Assembly (NCBI GenBank): GCA_038380435.1
Contig: JAWZYU010000001.1
Coordinates: 13,124,001 to 13,188,000, forward strand
Length of the DNA stretch: 64,000 nucleotides
Source of the DNA: Ryuthela nishihirai
Lineage: Eukaryota > Arthropoda > Arachnida > Araneae > Heptathelidae
Direction of reading: 5' to 3'
Positions 25,375 to 36,650 of the stretch are shown here, piece by piece (position 1 is the stretch's first letter; each line of letters opens with the position of its first letter). Both the position numbers and the translations under genes were made by a program. The notes beneath the pieces are model-generated. The model was not told where the DNA came from. It saw nothing but the letters and a program-made list of their open reading frames with translations, and did not search any database.

Positions 25375-25776
25375 AATAATTATTTGTAAAAAATTATTGC
25401 TGCAGTGCAGGACTTGAACCCACAACTCTCCAGATACATGCCAGAGTGCTCTACCAGCTAAACCAACCATCAGATGATAATTTTCCTTATTTTCAGGTAA
25501 CTGTGCATTTACTATGGATTGATTTTTCATTAATACCGCTTAAGTGTCAGTTGCTTCCTTGTTAACATCCGATTCTTTAGCAACAATTGGTAAATAAGTT
25601 GCCTTCACTGATTATAAATGGCACAAGGTCTGCCACATTCAGTGGAATGGTCACATTCTGGAACCAAATTATTGTCTGATGGTTGGTTTAGCTGGTAGAG
25701 CACTCTGGCATGTATCTGGGGAGTCGCGGGTTCGAGCCTCACATCGTCAGCAATAATTTTTTCCCAATAATTATTG
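25375..25776. mobile_element. Palindromic element with tRNA-like arms (copy 1)
   Basis: About 402 bp. Inverted arms at 25375-25486 and 25665-25776 match over roughly 112 bp. The terminal part reads AATAATTATTTG then AAAAAATTATTGCTG. Each arm holds a tRNA-like block; on the plus strand of the right arm it is GGTTTAGCTGGTAGAGCAC with a B box GGTTCGAGCC. The anticodon arm does not pair well, so this is not a working tRNA gene. The centre (25487-25664) is unrelated AT-rich sequence. The layout is that of a small inverted-repeat transposon whose arms are tRNA-derived. Confidence 0.75.
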
Positions 25777-25802
25777 TTTATCATGCCTATTGTGCTGTTA
25801 TA

Positions 25803-26012
25803 ATAAATAAAAATAATAAATACCCCCTCAAGCAGCTGCTTGCCACAGAGGTCTGACAGGAGCCTGTCAGTTTATATGCCATAGTAGAAGGTCTGAGAGG
25901 ATGGCAGGCCCTCAGCAGAAAAACGACACAAACAGCCATGACTTTACCCGGGACTCGAACCCAGGTCCCTTAGATCAGTAGCCAAGTGCGCTAACCACTC
26001 GGCCATGGGACA
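25803..26012 (-). mobile_element. tRNA-derived SINE family A, full-length copy
   Basis: Head at the right end (B box CTGGGTTCGAGTCCCGGG on the minus strand; A-box region GAGTGGTTAGCGCACTTGGC). The body has TTTCTGCTGAGGGCC. The tail has CTGACAGGCTCCTGTCAGAC and GGCAAGCAGCTGCTTGAGG, ending in AT-rich sequence. One of the two best copies for defining the family. Confidence 0.9.
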
Positions 26013-26530
26013 TTTCTGCTGAAAAACACTGCAGTGCCAAGGTAATTTTAATTTTTTTTTGCAACAAATTACACTTCTTAAAAGGCATTTTCCATTCCAA
26101 ACATTTGCAATTCAGTGTTGATAAAAAATATATATACACCTATTGATTTATGCATCCAATACATAATACTAGAGCAGCCATGGGTTATGGAAGTCCAATC
26201 AGTGTGTAATTTATTTCTCTAAAAATATTCATCTTGAGCTACAGCTGTTGTATGGGGCCATTGTAGGTCAATTTTGACAAGGGCCGCTTTGACATTGCCT
26301 AGTACATTGTAGGTCAATTTTGTCAAGGGCCTCTTTGACATTGTTTGCCTAGTACATCCTAGGTTCCACTTTTTTTCTGAGGCCTTTAGGCACATTGTTT
26401 TTAACTCTATTTGCTAATCTGCAGTTTTACATATGAGCAACATGGACAAACCAACACAGTCTCTCTTTACACAATAGCTGTTCAAAGGTGGTTTCTGATT
26501 CCTTTGCCTAATCTCATTATTACTTACATA

Positions 26531-27970
26531 CACTGGTTTCCATAAATTAAGGAAAACTCAGAAAAATTATGATAAACAAAAAACTATATGAATGATTTGA
26601 ATGAATTTTGATGGTAACATGAATTACATTGTTAGTTTCAGAATAGAAAAAAATATTTTACACTAGAAAAATTTTTCGTCAAAAAAACTTACACTTACAC
26701 ACTAAACTTACAGCACTAAATTTAGCAAAAGCTTATAGGAACTTGTCCAAAAATGAGGTGTCAGAATGCAATGGGCAAAGTTCTTTAATAAGGAGTGGTC
26801 AACCCTTACAGCAATGCGGGCACAACAATGATGTTCCATGCTATTTATGATGTTGTGAATCAGCTCAGTAGGGAGTAACGACCATTGCTCCTTTAAAGCA
26901 GTAATAAGCTCCCCCTTTGTTGAAGGTGGTGGGCAGCAACACATCTCCCTAGAGCATCCCACACATGCTCAATCTGATTTAGGTCGAGAGATAGAGCTGG
27001 CCACTCCATGAGCATAATGGTCTCCTCTTGAAGGTATTGTTCCACTAGTCAAGCTCTGTGTGGGCAAGTGTTGTCATCTTGTAAGGTGAATGTTTCACCT
27101 ATTGCACCATCATAAGGATGTACATAAGGTTCCAGGATGTCATCTCTATACCTCTGAGCATTGAGGTTCTCACTCATCAACACACAGAAGTCTGTGCATC
27201 CACCTAAGGAAATGCCACCCCAAACACATACCTACCTCTTTGATGGATGTTACTGGGATGATAGTGGGTACCTCATTCTCTCCATATCAATGTCCGGAAG
27301 CACTCTGTAAGCAATATCTGGACTCATCTGTGAAGAGTATGGACCTCCATTGCTCTTCTGTCCAGTTAACATGCCTGCATGGCCCAATTCAACTATTCTC
27401 TCCTGTAATGTGAAGTGAGGGGTATACAAATTACTGGCCTTCTAGCATACAGACCTCCCTCATGAAGCCTTCTACACACAGAGAGGATTATAGCTGAGAG
27501 GGAGTAGACATCCTGCTCCTTTGTGCTGTTAATTGCAGATATCGGTCTTGTACAGCAGTCATAACTAACAGTCCTTCATTGGCTAAAACCTCTGAGATGT
27601 GGAATCTGTGCTAAGAAATTGATTCCACAGTTTATGAATCACAGAAGGATTCACATTCAGCCATTGTGCATCTGATTGATTTTGGTCTACTTTGAGCTGG
27701 CCAATAGCTCTCCACAGCAGTTCATTTGGAAATGATGTCTCGAGGTCATTCCTACAAAATGGCTATTTCGAATTTCTTTACTCTCATTTATGACACAAAA
27801 TAACGATCCACTCCAAAACACCGATTTTTATGCCGCTATCCGATTACCCAAATTGATGCAACCTAGACTAATCTGCATACAATATGCTAATTTGACATTA
27901 CTAGTTACATGAACAAGTTTGGCGAATTATCATGATTTTTCTTATTTTTCCTTAATTATGGTAACCAGTG
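26531..27970 (-). mobile_element. Tc1-like DNA transposon with both ends (1.44 kb)
   Basis: Inverted ends: left CACTGGTTTCCATAAATTAA, right the inverse of CACTGGTTACCATAATTAAG. The flanking TA duplication is at 26529-26530 and 27971-27972. A transposase remnant reads on the minus strand: LFTDESRY near 27330 (first Asp), a QDDNTCPH-like block near 27070, SRPKSD at the third acidic region near 26990, and the C-terminal ELITALKEQWSLLP at about 26890. Stops and frameshifts make it inactive in cis, but intact ends could in principle be moved in trans. Confidence 0.9.
26708..26962 (-). pseudogene. Tc1-like transposase C-terminal frame
   Basis: 84-residue open frame holding the transposase C-terminus (KGELITALKEQWSLLP, LIHNIINSM). 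This region is conserved in Tc1-like transposases downstream of the third catalytic residue. The upstream domains are in other frames and broken by stops. Confidence 0.85.
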
Positions 27971-28040
27971 TAGTTAAGAATGCCAAAGCCATCAGCATCT
28001 AGAATAAAAGGCATCAAGTTTCCTCAAAAAGATTATGACA

Positions 28041-28896
28041 CTGCATATTTTAGAGTAATCACAAAGTCTTAATATAAACAATCAGCTCATTTTACAATGA
28101 GATACACGATAGAAATTTATTAGAGCAGTGATGTTCAACAATAAGTCCTTTTAGTGTGATTACTCATGTTTAGCCAAGTAAACATTACTGGGCAAAACTT
28201 ATGAGCTTGTGGTAAAAAAAAGTTTGGGGTTTGTGCAGTTCTTCATAAGAGGCTGGTGCTGAAGATTTCAAAGTTCATTGTTGGGGATATTCAGTAGTTC
28301 TTGACATACACCCTGTCCTTGACTAACATCAATTCGACTATCACAATTTTTTAAATAGAACTGGATTTTGAATAACATGATTGGTCCTTGAGTTAATGTT
28401 ATTTCTCAACTACTTGCCTATGATAGTTTACATTATTGCATTTGCCATATAAGAAGACACCTTGGAAACTTTCATTGTCTCACCTATCTTTGTTCATAAT
28501 TTCAGCACTTCCTAAAAAGATTTATCACATTTTCTGTAGAAATTAGTGTTTAACAGTTGAATTAAATCAAGAATAATACAGACATCTTTAAAAAGCCTGA
28601 TTAATATTCTTTACATAATATATTCCATTTATCACATACCTTAATTTATTTACCAAAAATGCCACATATAATTTCCATTTTAAACTGTTATCAATCTGTA
28701 TGCTTAGATATCTGTGTTTTTTTCATTATTAAACTTACAATTATCACTTTCTGCATGATTTACTCCATGCCATTTCCATAAAAAAAAATCACATTTATGC
28801 AAGTTTAGTGCATAACTTTTCAACCCAAACTAAGTGAAGAGCCACTAGGGAAAAAAACTAGGAAAAAAGAGCCACAGGAAAAAATTCTGAGTGATG
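28041..28896. other. Intronic spacer, no gene seen
   Basis: AT-rich sequence without recognisable exon, RNA gene or repeat. Confidence 0.35.
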
Positions 28897-29294
28897 AATT
28901 CATCATCCTCAAGCAGCCATGGGCTACGGAGGTCCAACCAGACCAAGAAGTTTAATTCTCCAAGCATATCTGTCCTGAGCTACATCTGCTGCATCCGGCC
29001 ACTGCACACCAATTCTAACAAGGTCCTGTTTAACATTGTCTGCCCACTGCATCCTAGGTCCCCCCCTCCTTCTGAGACCTCTAGGCACACTGTTCATAAC
29101 CCTATTCGCCAATCTATAATTATCCATACGGGCAACATGGCCAAACCAGCGGAGTTTCTCTTTGCACAATATGCTGCTTAAAGGAGGTTGCAGATTCCTT
29201 TGCCTAACCTCATCATTAGTTACAAAGTTAAATCACCTAATACCCAAGATACTACGTAAGCATCTAGTTTCCTGTTATCATGTTTACACAGCGT

Positions 29295-30566
29295 TCAAGT
29301 TTCACTACCATAAATAACCCTAGAAAGAACCAAACTATTATACAGTCTAATTTTAGTCTTCAGATGTATACGCCTATTTCTCCACAATCTCCATAGATTC
29401 TTAAAAGTCCCGGTAGCAATCAATATTTGTCTGTTAATCTCATGCCGCACATCACCATTATCTGTTACATAGCACCCAAGATAATTAAACTGTGACACCT
29501 GCTCAAGACTGCAACCATTCAGATTAATTGAATCACAGCCTGCCTGACCAATTTTCATCACTTTAGTTTTCTCTCTGTTTATAACCAAACCTACTCTACT
29601 ACCAATCTCATCAATAGCTCGAATGAAAGAGTTCATCTCATCAACATCATTTGCCAAAAGGGCTAAATCATCAGCATAATCTAAATCAGAAATTTTCGTA
29701 TCTCCAGTCCATTTAAGGCCAAAATCTTTCCCTCGAAGTGAATTTCGCATAACGTAATCAATAACCAAACTAAAGAGAAAAGGAGACAAAATGCACCTTT
29801 GTCGAACACCAGAAGTAATGCTAAACCAATTGCTACAAGTCTTACCAACTCACACACATGACTCTGTGTTATTATAGATAGCTTTCATTATGTTAACTAA
29901 CTTGTCTGGTATACCATATGATCTCACAATCAACCACAAATTATGTCGATCAATGGAGTCGAAAGCCTTTTTGAAATCAACAAAGCTAGCAACCAAAGGT
30001 TTTTGAAACTCTAAACATTTCTCAAGAATCTGCCTAAGTGAAAATATCTGATCCACACATCCTCTACCTCTTCTGAATCCACATTGATCATCACGCAATT
30101 GACTGTCAACCAGATTTTTAATTCTATTAAGCACAATCATGGAAAGAACTTTACCTGCAACAGAGAGTATGCTGATACCCCTATAATTTTCACATGAACT
30201 ACAATCACCTTTTTTGAAAATAGGGATAATAATAGCTCTGGTACAATCTTTAGGAACCATGCCTTTATGATAAAAGATATTCAAAATTTCAGTCATCCAA
30301 GTGGTAACCAAAACATTCCCAGCTCTGAGCATTTCAGTAGTAATTTCATCTACCCCTGGGGATTTATGAAGTTTAAGTTTAGAAATAGCCAAAATAACTT
30401 CAGATTGTGTTATAGGGCCAACATTAAAGCCGCCAATGCATCTATCATCATTACAAACAATGGGAAAAGAACTAACCACATTGTTTAGAACATCACTGAA
30501 ATGCTCAGCCCACCTAGCCATGACAGAACACTCCCCTTCTATAACCTTACCTTGTTCATCCTTCAA
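29295..30566 (-). pseudogene. RTE-like LINE reverse transcriptase (copy 3)
   Basis: Two open frames, 30566-29850 (238 residues) and 29789-29295 (164 residues), hold the RT. The first has the thumb-proximal GVDEITTEML, FRRGRGCVDQ and FVDFKKAFDS. The second has MSPFLFSLVIDYVMR and the catalytic DYADDLALLA. They are separated by a short broken stretch around 29790-29850. The catalytic motifs are intact although the frame is not. Confidence 0.88.
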
Positions 30567-31168
30567 TCCCTGTATAGTTAATAAAACATTAACTATCTGC
30601 TACAACTCTTTGCTGTTGTGCTGCCTAACTGCTTCCTCAGCTTTCTCAGCCAAGCCATCCAGCCAAAGATTCTTATCAGTAGCTAACTGATCCTTTACAT
30701 GTTTATTAAGCTCTCTGTAATCCTTTCTATTAGGACTAGTAGGGTACTGATTAAGGACATTCCTGCAGTTCCTTCTTTCTGAAATAAGCTCAAGTGCCTT
30801 ATCACTCAAATAATTCTGCCTCCCATACTTTTTTCCTAAAAGAGTACTGTTAGTTTTCAAAAAAGCCTGTTTAAAACGCCCCATTCTTCCTCAACTTCAG
30901 TAGTAAGCAAACCATGACTTTCATAATGACTAAGTAACCTATCATGGTAAGCTTTAGCTATAACTGAGTCTTTCAGAGCTTCAGTATTAAAGGTAAATTT
31001 TTTAACTTTAGCACATCACTTTTTAAGTTGCAAGACACTTTTAACAAGGTAATGGTCAGATCGAATTTCAGCTCCCCTATATGCCCTGGTATTCCTAACA
31101 GTACTAGCCCATTTGCTGTTTATTAATATATAATCAATCATATTCTTATGCAGCCCATCAGGTGAAAC

Positions 31169-32164
31169 TCATGTGTATTTATGTATGTCGCGGTGTTTGT
31201 AATATGTGTTAGTTATTCTGAAACCATTGAGTTTACTTACCTGTAGGAGACGTTGCCCATTGCCATTGCAGCTACCAATACCAAAAGGGCCTATTACTCC
31301 TCCCCAAAGGTCAGAGTCAGTACCAACTTTGGCACTGAAGTCACCTAGAACAAGGGTAATATCTCCTTTCTTGACAGAATTCAAAATATCCTGAAGTTGT
31401 CCATAAAACCTATCCTTCTCATCCTCATCAGCATCCTCAGTGGGGGCATAACAGCAGATAACATTCAAGTCTTTAATGCTTGTCTGAAATTTTGCTGTAA
31501 GAAACCTTTCATTAATGCACTCATATCCTAGAAGAGCATCACTAGCATGTCTGCTGAGCAGCAGACCCACGCCTTGGTGATGCTTTCCATCCTCCCTCCC
31601 TGTAAAGAGAAATTTAAAGTTATTTTTAAGTATCTCACCTTTACCTGTCCATCTGGTCTCTTGCAAGCCTAGAATATCTAGGTTATAGCACTGGAATTCC
31701 TGCTTGAGGACATCAAGAGAATAATCTCTATGTAATGTCCTCACGTTCCACGTTCCTGCAGAGAGAAAATGATTAGTAGGTTTTTTAAAGAAATTAGGTT
31801 TATTGAGATTGGTAGGGCCAACAAAATCAAACAGCCCCCTGATCACAGGCATGGGGCAAAGACCTGTTCGTCCTCTGCTAAAGGCTGAAGTCACCGATGC
31901 TGGTAGGAACTTCAGGCACCACCTATTCAAGTGGACTTTTTCAAGAGCCACATGGCCTGCCTGAGATACATTACTCCAGTTTAGGCTTGATGATGCCCAA
32001 CTAGCTAAGTTAGGTTCAGGTACCTGCAATGGCCTCTGATTAGGATTATCCACCAGCTGATATAAGGTATCCCATGCCTCTGTTCTCTTAGAGCTGGCAA
32101 CCCAGAAGCAAACGGAAAACACAGCAGCAGACTCTCCCTCAACAGAGGCCCACCAGTGCAGCAA
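31169..32164 (-). pseudogene. RTE-like LINE endonuclease with long leader (copy 3)
   Basis: 331-residue frame. The first ~140 residues are leader-like. The endonuclease begins with TWNVRTL, followed by LGLQETRWTGKG, HQGVGLLLSR and LVLGDFSAKVG (the family usually has FNA here; Asn is Ser in this copy). The frame stops before the SDH-type catalytic motif, which is readable near 31050 in another frame. Confidence 0.85.
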
Positions 32165-32739
32165 GTCCAGGATCCATAATGAAGCTCAAATCCATAAACA
32201 AGTCTAGTCTAGTAGGTATAAATGGTCAGCACCAGGACCCTATGAAGTTGACCACTCCTCAGCAGGGTTGAAAAATAAAGTGGCCATAGATGACCAGATC
32301 AGTAGGCCATACTGAACTGGCAGCCCTCCCCTTCCGTTCCCTTCCCTTCCAAAAGAGAATATCTCTTTTGAAAGGCACTAACGGCCTGCACCACAAGAAG
32401 TCAGGGTCGGACATTAGGTGCTAGACCTGGCTGGTCCTGTGCATCACTACTAGGGATTGGTACACAGCTCTCCTTCCATTACATTTTCCAGGAATTAAAA
32501 AAAAAAACACCTAGATTAAAAAACAAAAATATACATTTTTAATGAGTAGTACAAATTGGCAAAAGCATTTAGTTATGCACCTAAAAATGTTCAGCAATAA
32601 AAAAAAGGAATATGACCAGAACCAATATATTGATTATTTGCTTTATGGACAGAACGTGGCTCATGAGCCATGGGTTCGACATGCCTGGTTTAGAGGTTAT
32701 ATGTTTATTGCATGGCCAAAAATCAGAAACCATACTTCA

Positions 32740-33520
32740 TTATAATGAAGGACCCCTTTGTACCTTCAGAGCAAATTGAATTCAATGTGGCACAGATTTC
32801 ATGAGTGTTTAGAAGGTGTCAGTATAATGTGAAGCCATTTCCATTGTGATGCAGAGCATGCAGTTCCTTCACAATTGAGGACAACAGAGAGCATGCTAAT
32901 CTGCCACATTCCATTACATTCAACAAATTTTAAATACAGGTTCAGATAAGTAACTAGAATTGCCAGGAAAGAAAACCAAATTATTCATCAGATTCCTCAA
33001 GCCATTCAGATTTTGCATGCTAGACCATTGCATCATCTCCATCAGGGAAGAAATAAAGCATAATAGGATGTACATTAATGGAAATGCTGTTTAAACATGC
33101 TAAGACATTTCAGAAACATGCTACAACCCTTCAAATACATCAGTGGACCCAATCTGTGCCATGTGAACATTTCCCTTACCACAACTCCCCTTCCAGCAGC
33201 TAGTATAGTGAATATGACACAAGAGGGGTCCATCACTATGTGCAGTTGGCACCACACTCAAACTCTGCCTACTGAACAAAACTAGCATATGTCACAATTC
33301 ATCTGACCACATAAATCTTTTCTGTCCTCTACAATCAACTCACACCTCACCCAACAGCAATGAAACCTCACTTCCAATTTTTGATAAACACTAAAGTTTT
33401 CCAAATAGAGTATCCACTGCCAAGCTGTAAATATCTGAGTTCCCTGTGCATTGAGTTCATACAGCCTATGATTTCTTGGTCTATGTATAAAGCAGTGGTT
33501 ATTCAATGCACAGTTAAATA
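32740..33520 (-). pseudogene. Tc1-like transposase remnant
   Basis: Minus-strand frames at 33506-33282 and 33257-33075 read as a decayed Tc1-type transposase core: WVRCELIVEDRKDLCGQ, then FTWHRLGPLMYLKG. The latter resembles the segment between the first and second catalytic Asp in such transposases. It may extend to about 33900. Terminal repeats were not found. Confidence 0.55.
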
Positions 33521-34270
33521 TTTATTCGACCTTATTATGCCTAGCCAATTTTATGCCCTGGGCCAACAAAGGGTGTTGTTCGTGTCCAGAAGAAGAAGCT
33601 GAATTATTTGTGCCCTATTGAATGCTTAGTTTCTGAATATAGTAATAAAAGCTGACTATGGAATAATTTGAAATTGCACACTGGGTATATGTTCCACTCA
33701 TCCCTACCTTGGTATGACTCTGGACACTACCAGCCTCTGCAATGCTCTATGGTCCCTCTTCTGTAAATTGGATGTCCCCACTAGACATATAAGCTCTATT
33801 TGTTAACCATCTTGTGTACACTTTAGAGATGGTAGTCTTGGATAATCATGCATTTCCATAGTTTTGGCTATGGTTGTACTAGCACATTCAGTTCAAACAA
33901 TATCTTTTTGAAGTCAGTTATATTACATCTTTTCCATCTTGTGGTCAAAAATTGGCAATTGGCTGTGTTGGTTGCATTTTAATACACCTCAGGGATCAGG
34001 TGACCATGGCATGTGGCCTTCTCCTTTGCATATCTGTGCTTTGCATTGTGATAAAGAGCATATTGTTTCTAAATTTAAGACAGGCTGTATATACTATCTG
34101 CTTTTATCATGCAAAGAAATATATATATTTTCATTTTTGTTCTCTTAAAAAACAAGTTAATGGATTTTTTTCCTCCCAAGAAACACTTCCATTGTAAATT
34201 GGAAAAATGAAATATAAATATATAAAGGGAATATGTCACTGTTTCCAAATTATTTGAAAAAGAACTTGAG
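33521..34270. other. Intronic spacer, possibly more Tc1 remnant
   Basis: No clear motif. The 33600-33900 part may be the N-terminal region of the Tc1-like remnant, but I cannot show it. Nothing else recognised. Confidence 0.3.
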
Positions 34271-34275
34271 AGATG

Positions 34276-34504
34276 GGTTTTTACCTCTGAGTGGCACTTT
34301 TCTACAAACTAGCTATATGAACATCTCAAAAAGATTCCTATGACTCAAAGCTGGTTAAGAGAAGATGCACTGGACAGTTGTTAGAAGTCAGATGGAAACC
34401 TCCCCACCAAGAGAACTATATATGTAATTCAATATGTTTCTTAAAGTGCACAGGGTGCAACACTTACACAAGACAATAGCTTATAATATCCAATGGACAG
34501 TGAC
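34276..34504 (-). mobile_element. tRNA-derived SINE family B, diverged partial copy
   Basis: Shares TTTTACCTCTGAGTGGCACT and GTGCACAGGGT with the full copies at 18663-19049 and 37592-37976, in the same order. The tRNA-like head is missing. Confidence 0.65.
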
Positions 34505-34542
34505 CTTTTCAATCATATTAATTTTATATTTCTCACTAGAGG

Positions 34543-34598
34543 TAGAGCAAGAGATAATAGAAAAAAAAACTGTCTTTTTTCTATTATCTCTTGCTCTA
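34543..34598. repeat. Perfect 24-bp hairpin
   Basis: Arms 34543-34566 (TAGAGCAAGAGATAATAG then A6) and 34575-34598 are exact inverse copies with an 8-base loop. A further partial copy of the word (TTCTATTATCTTA) follows at 34605-34617. No reading frame or known element is associated. Confidence 0.85.
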
Positions 34599-34794
34599 AC
34601 TTGCTTCTATTATCTTAGCTTTAAAACTTTTCAAGTCTGAGTGCCTGCAGTGCAAACACAGAAGGTTGTCCTAGTAGAGCTGTCACTACAATATTAAAGC
34701 AATGGGATGTGTGCAAATTACTACTTTGAAAATGTGCTTTAGTAAATTTTCTGTAGCAACTGGTCATTTTTGGTGCAGCATATCCTACACATGG

Positions 34795-34890
34795 GTAAAT
34801 TTGTCACATGGGTAATTTTGTCACAGTTAACACTGTCTTTTGTCATGTACACATGGGTAAATTTGTCACAGTTAACACTGTCTTTTGGAC
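34795..34890. repeat. Short direct duplication
   Basis: A segment with ACATGGGTAAATTTGTCACA and GTTAACACTGTCTTTTG appears twice in 95 bp, with a third partial start. A recent local duplication. Confidence 0.75.
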
Positions 34891-35224
34891 AACAGTCCCT
34901 TAGACTATTTTTTGCTTTATCCTAATGGGCTTGTTCAATCAATTCTATACACCCTATCAGGGTTAATCATCATTAGATTCTTTTTCAATGCCATCTCTAC
35001 AGAAGCCTTCTTGACTTTTGTTGCTATTTTTAGTTAACTTCCCAATTTTAGTTAATCTCCTAAAATCTTCTCCAGGTAGGAATTTCAGATTGAAAAACTT
35101 AACATAATATCCTCATTGATTTCTGGCATAGAAGTAGCTCTAAAGGTTAGAAAATGTTGAAGAGCAAAAACATTAGCCAACTACTTTAAATATATAGATC
35201 CCCAGGCTCTGTCTGCATTAATAT

Positions 35225-36019
35225 TGTAATGCTCCAAAGATTATTAACTTTTAAAGTTGGACTTTTTGCCTGATTTAAATTTATTCAAATTCTGAAGAGC
35301 TGTATCAGGTGCCAGGCAATAATAACTTGCCAAATAAAGTTGAAACAGGGTTCATTATGTATTTATCTAGTGTTACTTATCGAGTAAGAATTCAAAAAGG
35401 ATTGTCAAGTTTAATTAAAGTTTAAAATATAATCAAAAATCAATTAACTTTGCTCAAGAGAAAAATAGCAAAAATTCAAAAGTTTCTAAAGCAAACAAAG
35501 TTTATTTCCAAAAAAATTCAAAAACTCACCCAACTCAATGGTAGAATACAAAAGTTGGAGTACTAACAACTCGCATCTATCTAAATCTCCTACTTCTCAC
35601 AATACTTCTGACTCCTATATCTCAGCTACTCACTATACAAAATCTACCTCTCCAGTACTACATATCTCCACTCTGTGACCCAACATCATACTCTACTAAC
35701 TCTCATTCTAACTCTGTGACCCAATGTCACTTAGTTATAACGTGCAAAGAAGTTCAGCACGTGTCTATTGTGTGCCGGGAAAGACATTTGCATAATATGA
35801 CAATCACACTAGCTATGATGCAAGAAGGGTTGTGTCCTACATGATGCTTTAGTGGTTGACAATCAAAAGGTCGGAGTTGTGCACGGGCAACTCCTATGCT
35901 CGGAAATGAGAATTGTGATCAGTCCAAAAAAATGAAATAATCCCCAAAATGATAAATATAAATGTAAATAAAGTAAAACTGGTTAAGGAAAAGTAAAAGT
36001 GAATGGGTGAACCATCACA
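35225..36019 (-). mobile_element. Solo LTR D, Ty3-type family (795 bp)
   Basis: Minus-strand copy, from TGTAATGCTCC to CCATCACA on the plus strand, flanked by ATAT at 35221-35224 and 36020-36023. It lies about 250 bp downstream of the 3' (donor) side of DNAJC12 exon 3, in the same orientation as that gene. Confidence 0.9.
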
Positions 36020-36267
36020 ATATGTTATTCATTCTTTAACTCCTGTAGAAAGAATTCCTACAAGTTGGCTACTACATAAATTATGGTAATTAAAAAAAGA
36101 AAAAAATACAAAAGAGAAATATTAAATATTACTACTTTAAGCATTAACAAATTCTTGAACAGGTCTAGATTCAATAATGTGCAACTCTTAACTTTAAATT
36201 TATACTATTAAAATATTTAAATTTACCTTACTGAAACAAAAAAGTTCCTAAAGTTTGTTAAACTTAC

Positions 36268-36407
36268 TGTATGTGCCGACTTGCTGAAATTAATAAACTG
36301 TTCAAAAGGCATGCAAATGCCACTATTAAGCCACTTATCATATATTCTTCTTTTTACCGGATCTGTCAAGACATCCTTAGCCTTTTGTAGTTTCTGGAAT
36401 CGCTGAA
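36268..36407 (-). CDS. DNAJC12: DNAJC12 exon 3: J-domain helix III and linker
   Basis: 140-bp exon. On the minus strand it follows a TTTTATAG acceptor and ends at a GTAAGT donor. Its first two bases complete the Val codon split from exon 2. It reads VQRFQKLQKAKDVLTDP, the helix III segment, then RRIYDKWL and MPFEQF. The FQKLQKAK...YD.W...MPF.Q pattern is specific to DNAJC12 among J proteins. It ends in phase 0, matching exon 4. DNAJC12 is a cytosolic Hsp70 co-chaperone; in vertebrates it assists folding of aromatic amino acid hydroxylases. Function here is inferred from family. Confidence 0.95.
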
Positions 36408-36480
36408 CTATAAAAGATTTTAAATTCTTAAAACAAATTCTGGTAATGAAGCAAAATAAATTACTAATCACTTTCTATTA

Positions 36481-36650
36481 CATAAAGTTGGACCTCCTAG
36501 TGGTCAAGTTTTAATATGCTTGGTTGTAGATAAAAAAAAATATGTGTTTGAATCCAAAGCATATGGAAAAATACTGGTGTTGCCTTTCTCATAAAATTTC
36601 ATCTTTCATACAGATCACTGTTACATACTGTATTAAATACACAAGTAACA
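36481..36650 (+). mobile_element. Possible diverged SINE family A
   Basis: A weak tRNA-like head (GTGGTCAAGTTTTAATATGCTTGG) and a tail resembling the copy at 15083-15252. Strongly diverged. Confidence 0.35.

Larger units (their letters stand above)
26161..28040 (-). mobile_element. RTE-like LINE 3' fragment (copy 5), split by Tc1
   Basis: The segments 26161-26528 and 27973-28040 align to the C-terminal end of the RTE-like polyprotein (compare 28920-29290) and join across the Tc1-like element. An extra internal duplication of about 60 bp is present at 26257-26345. The upstream part is missing. Confidence 0.78.
28897..32480 (-). mobile_element. RTE-like LINE, near full length (copy 3)
   Basis: Minus-strand copy of about 3.58 kb. 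Main frames from 5' to 3': leader plus endonuclease 32164-31169; linker 30884-30600; RT 30566-29850 and 29789-29295; C-terminus 29169-28924. The breaks between these are single stops or small indels. Endonuclease motifs TWNVRTL, LQETRWTG and GDFSAKVG and RT motifs FVDFKKAFDS and DYADDLALLA are all readable. The tail is GAT-rich. Compared with copy 1 the leader has about 70 extra bases near 31910-31990, marking a second subfamily. Confidence 0.9.

Noticed and set aside
25680..25740. Functional tRNA gene
   Set aside because: A and B box words are present but the anticodon arm does not pair and the block is part of an inverted-repeat arm.
33939..34197. Two overlapping plus frames with hydrophobic stretches
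   Set aside because: Short, AT-biased, no start context or splice support; hydrophobicity follows from T-rich sequence.
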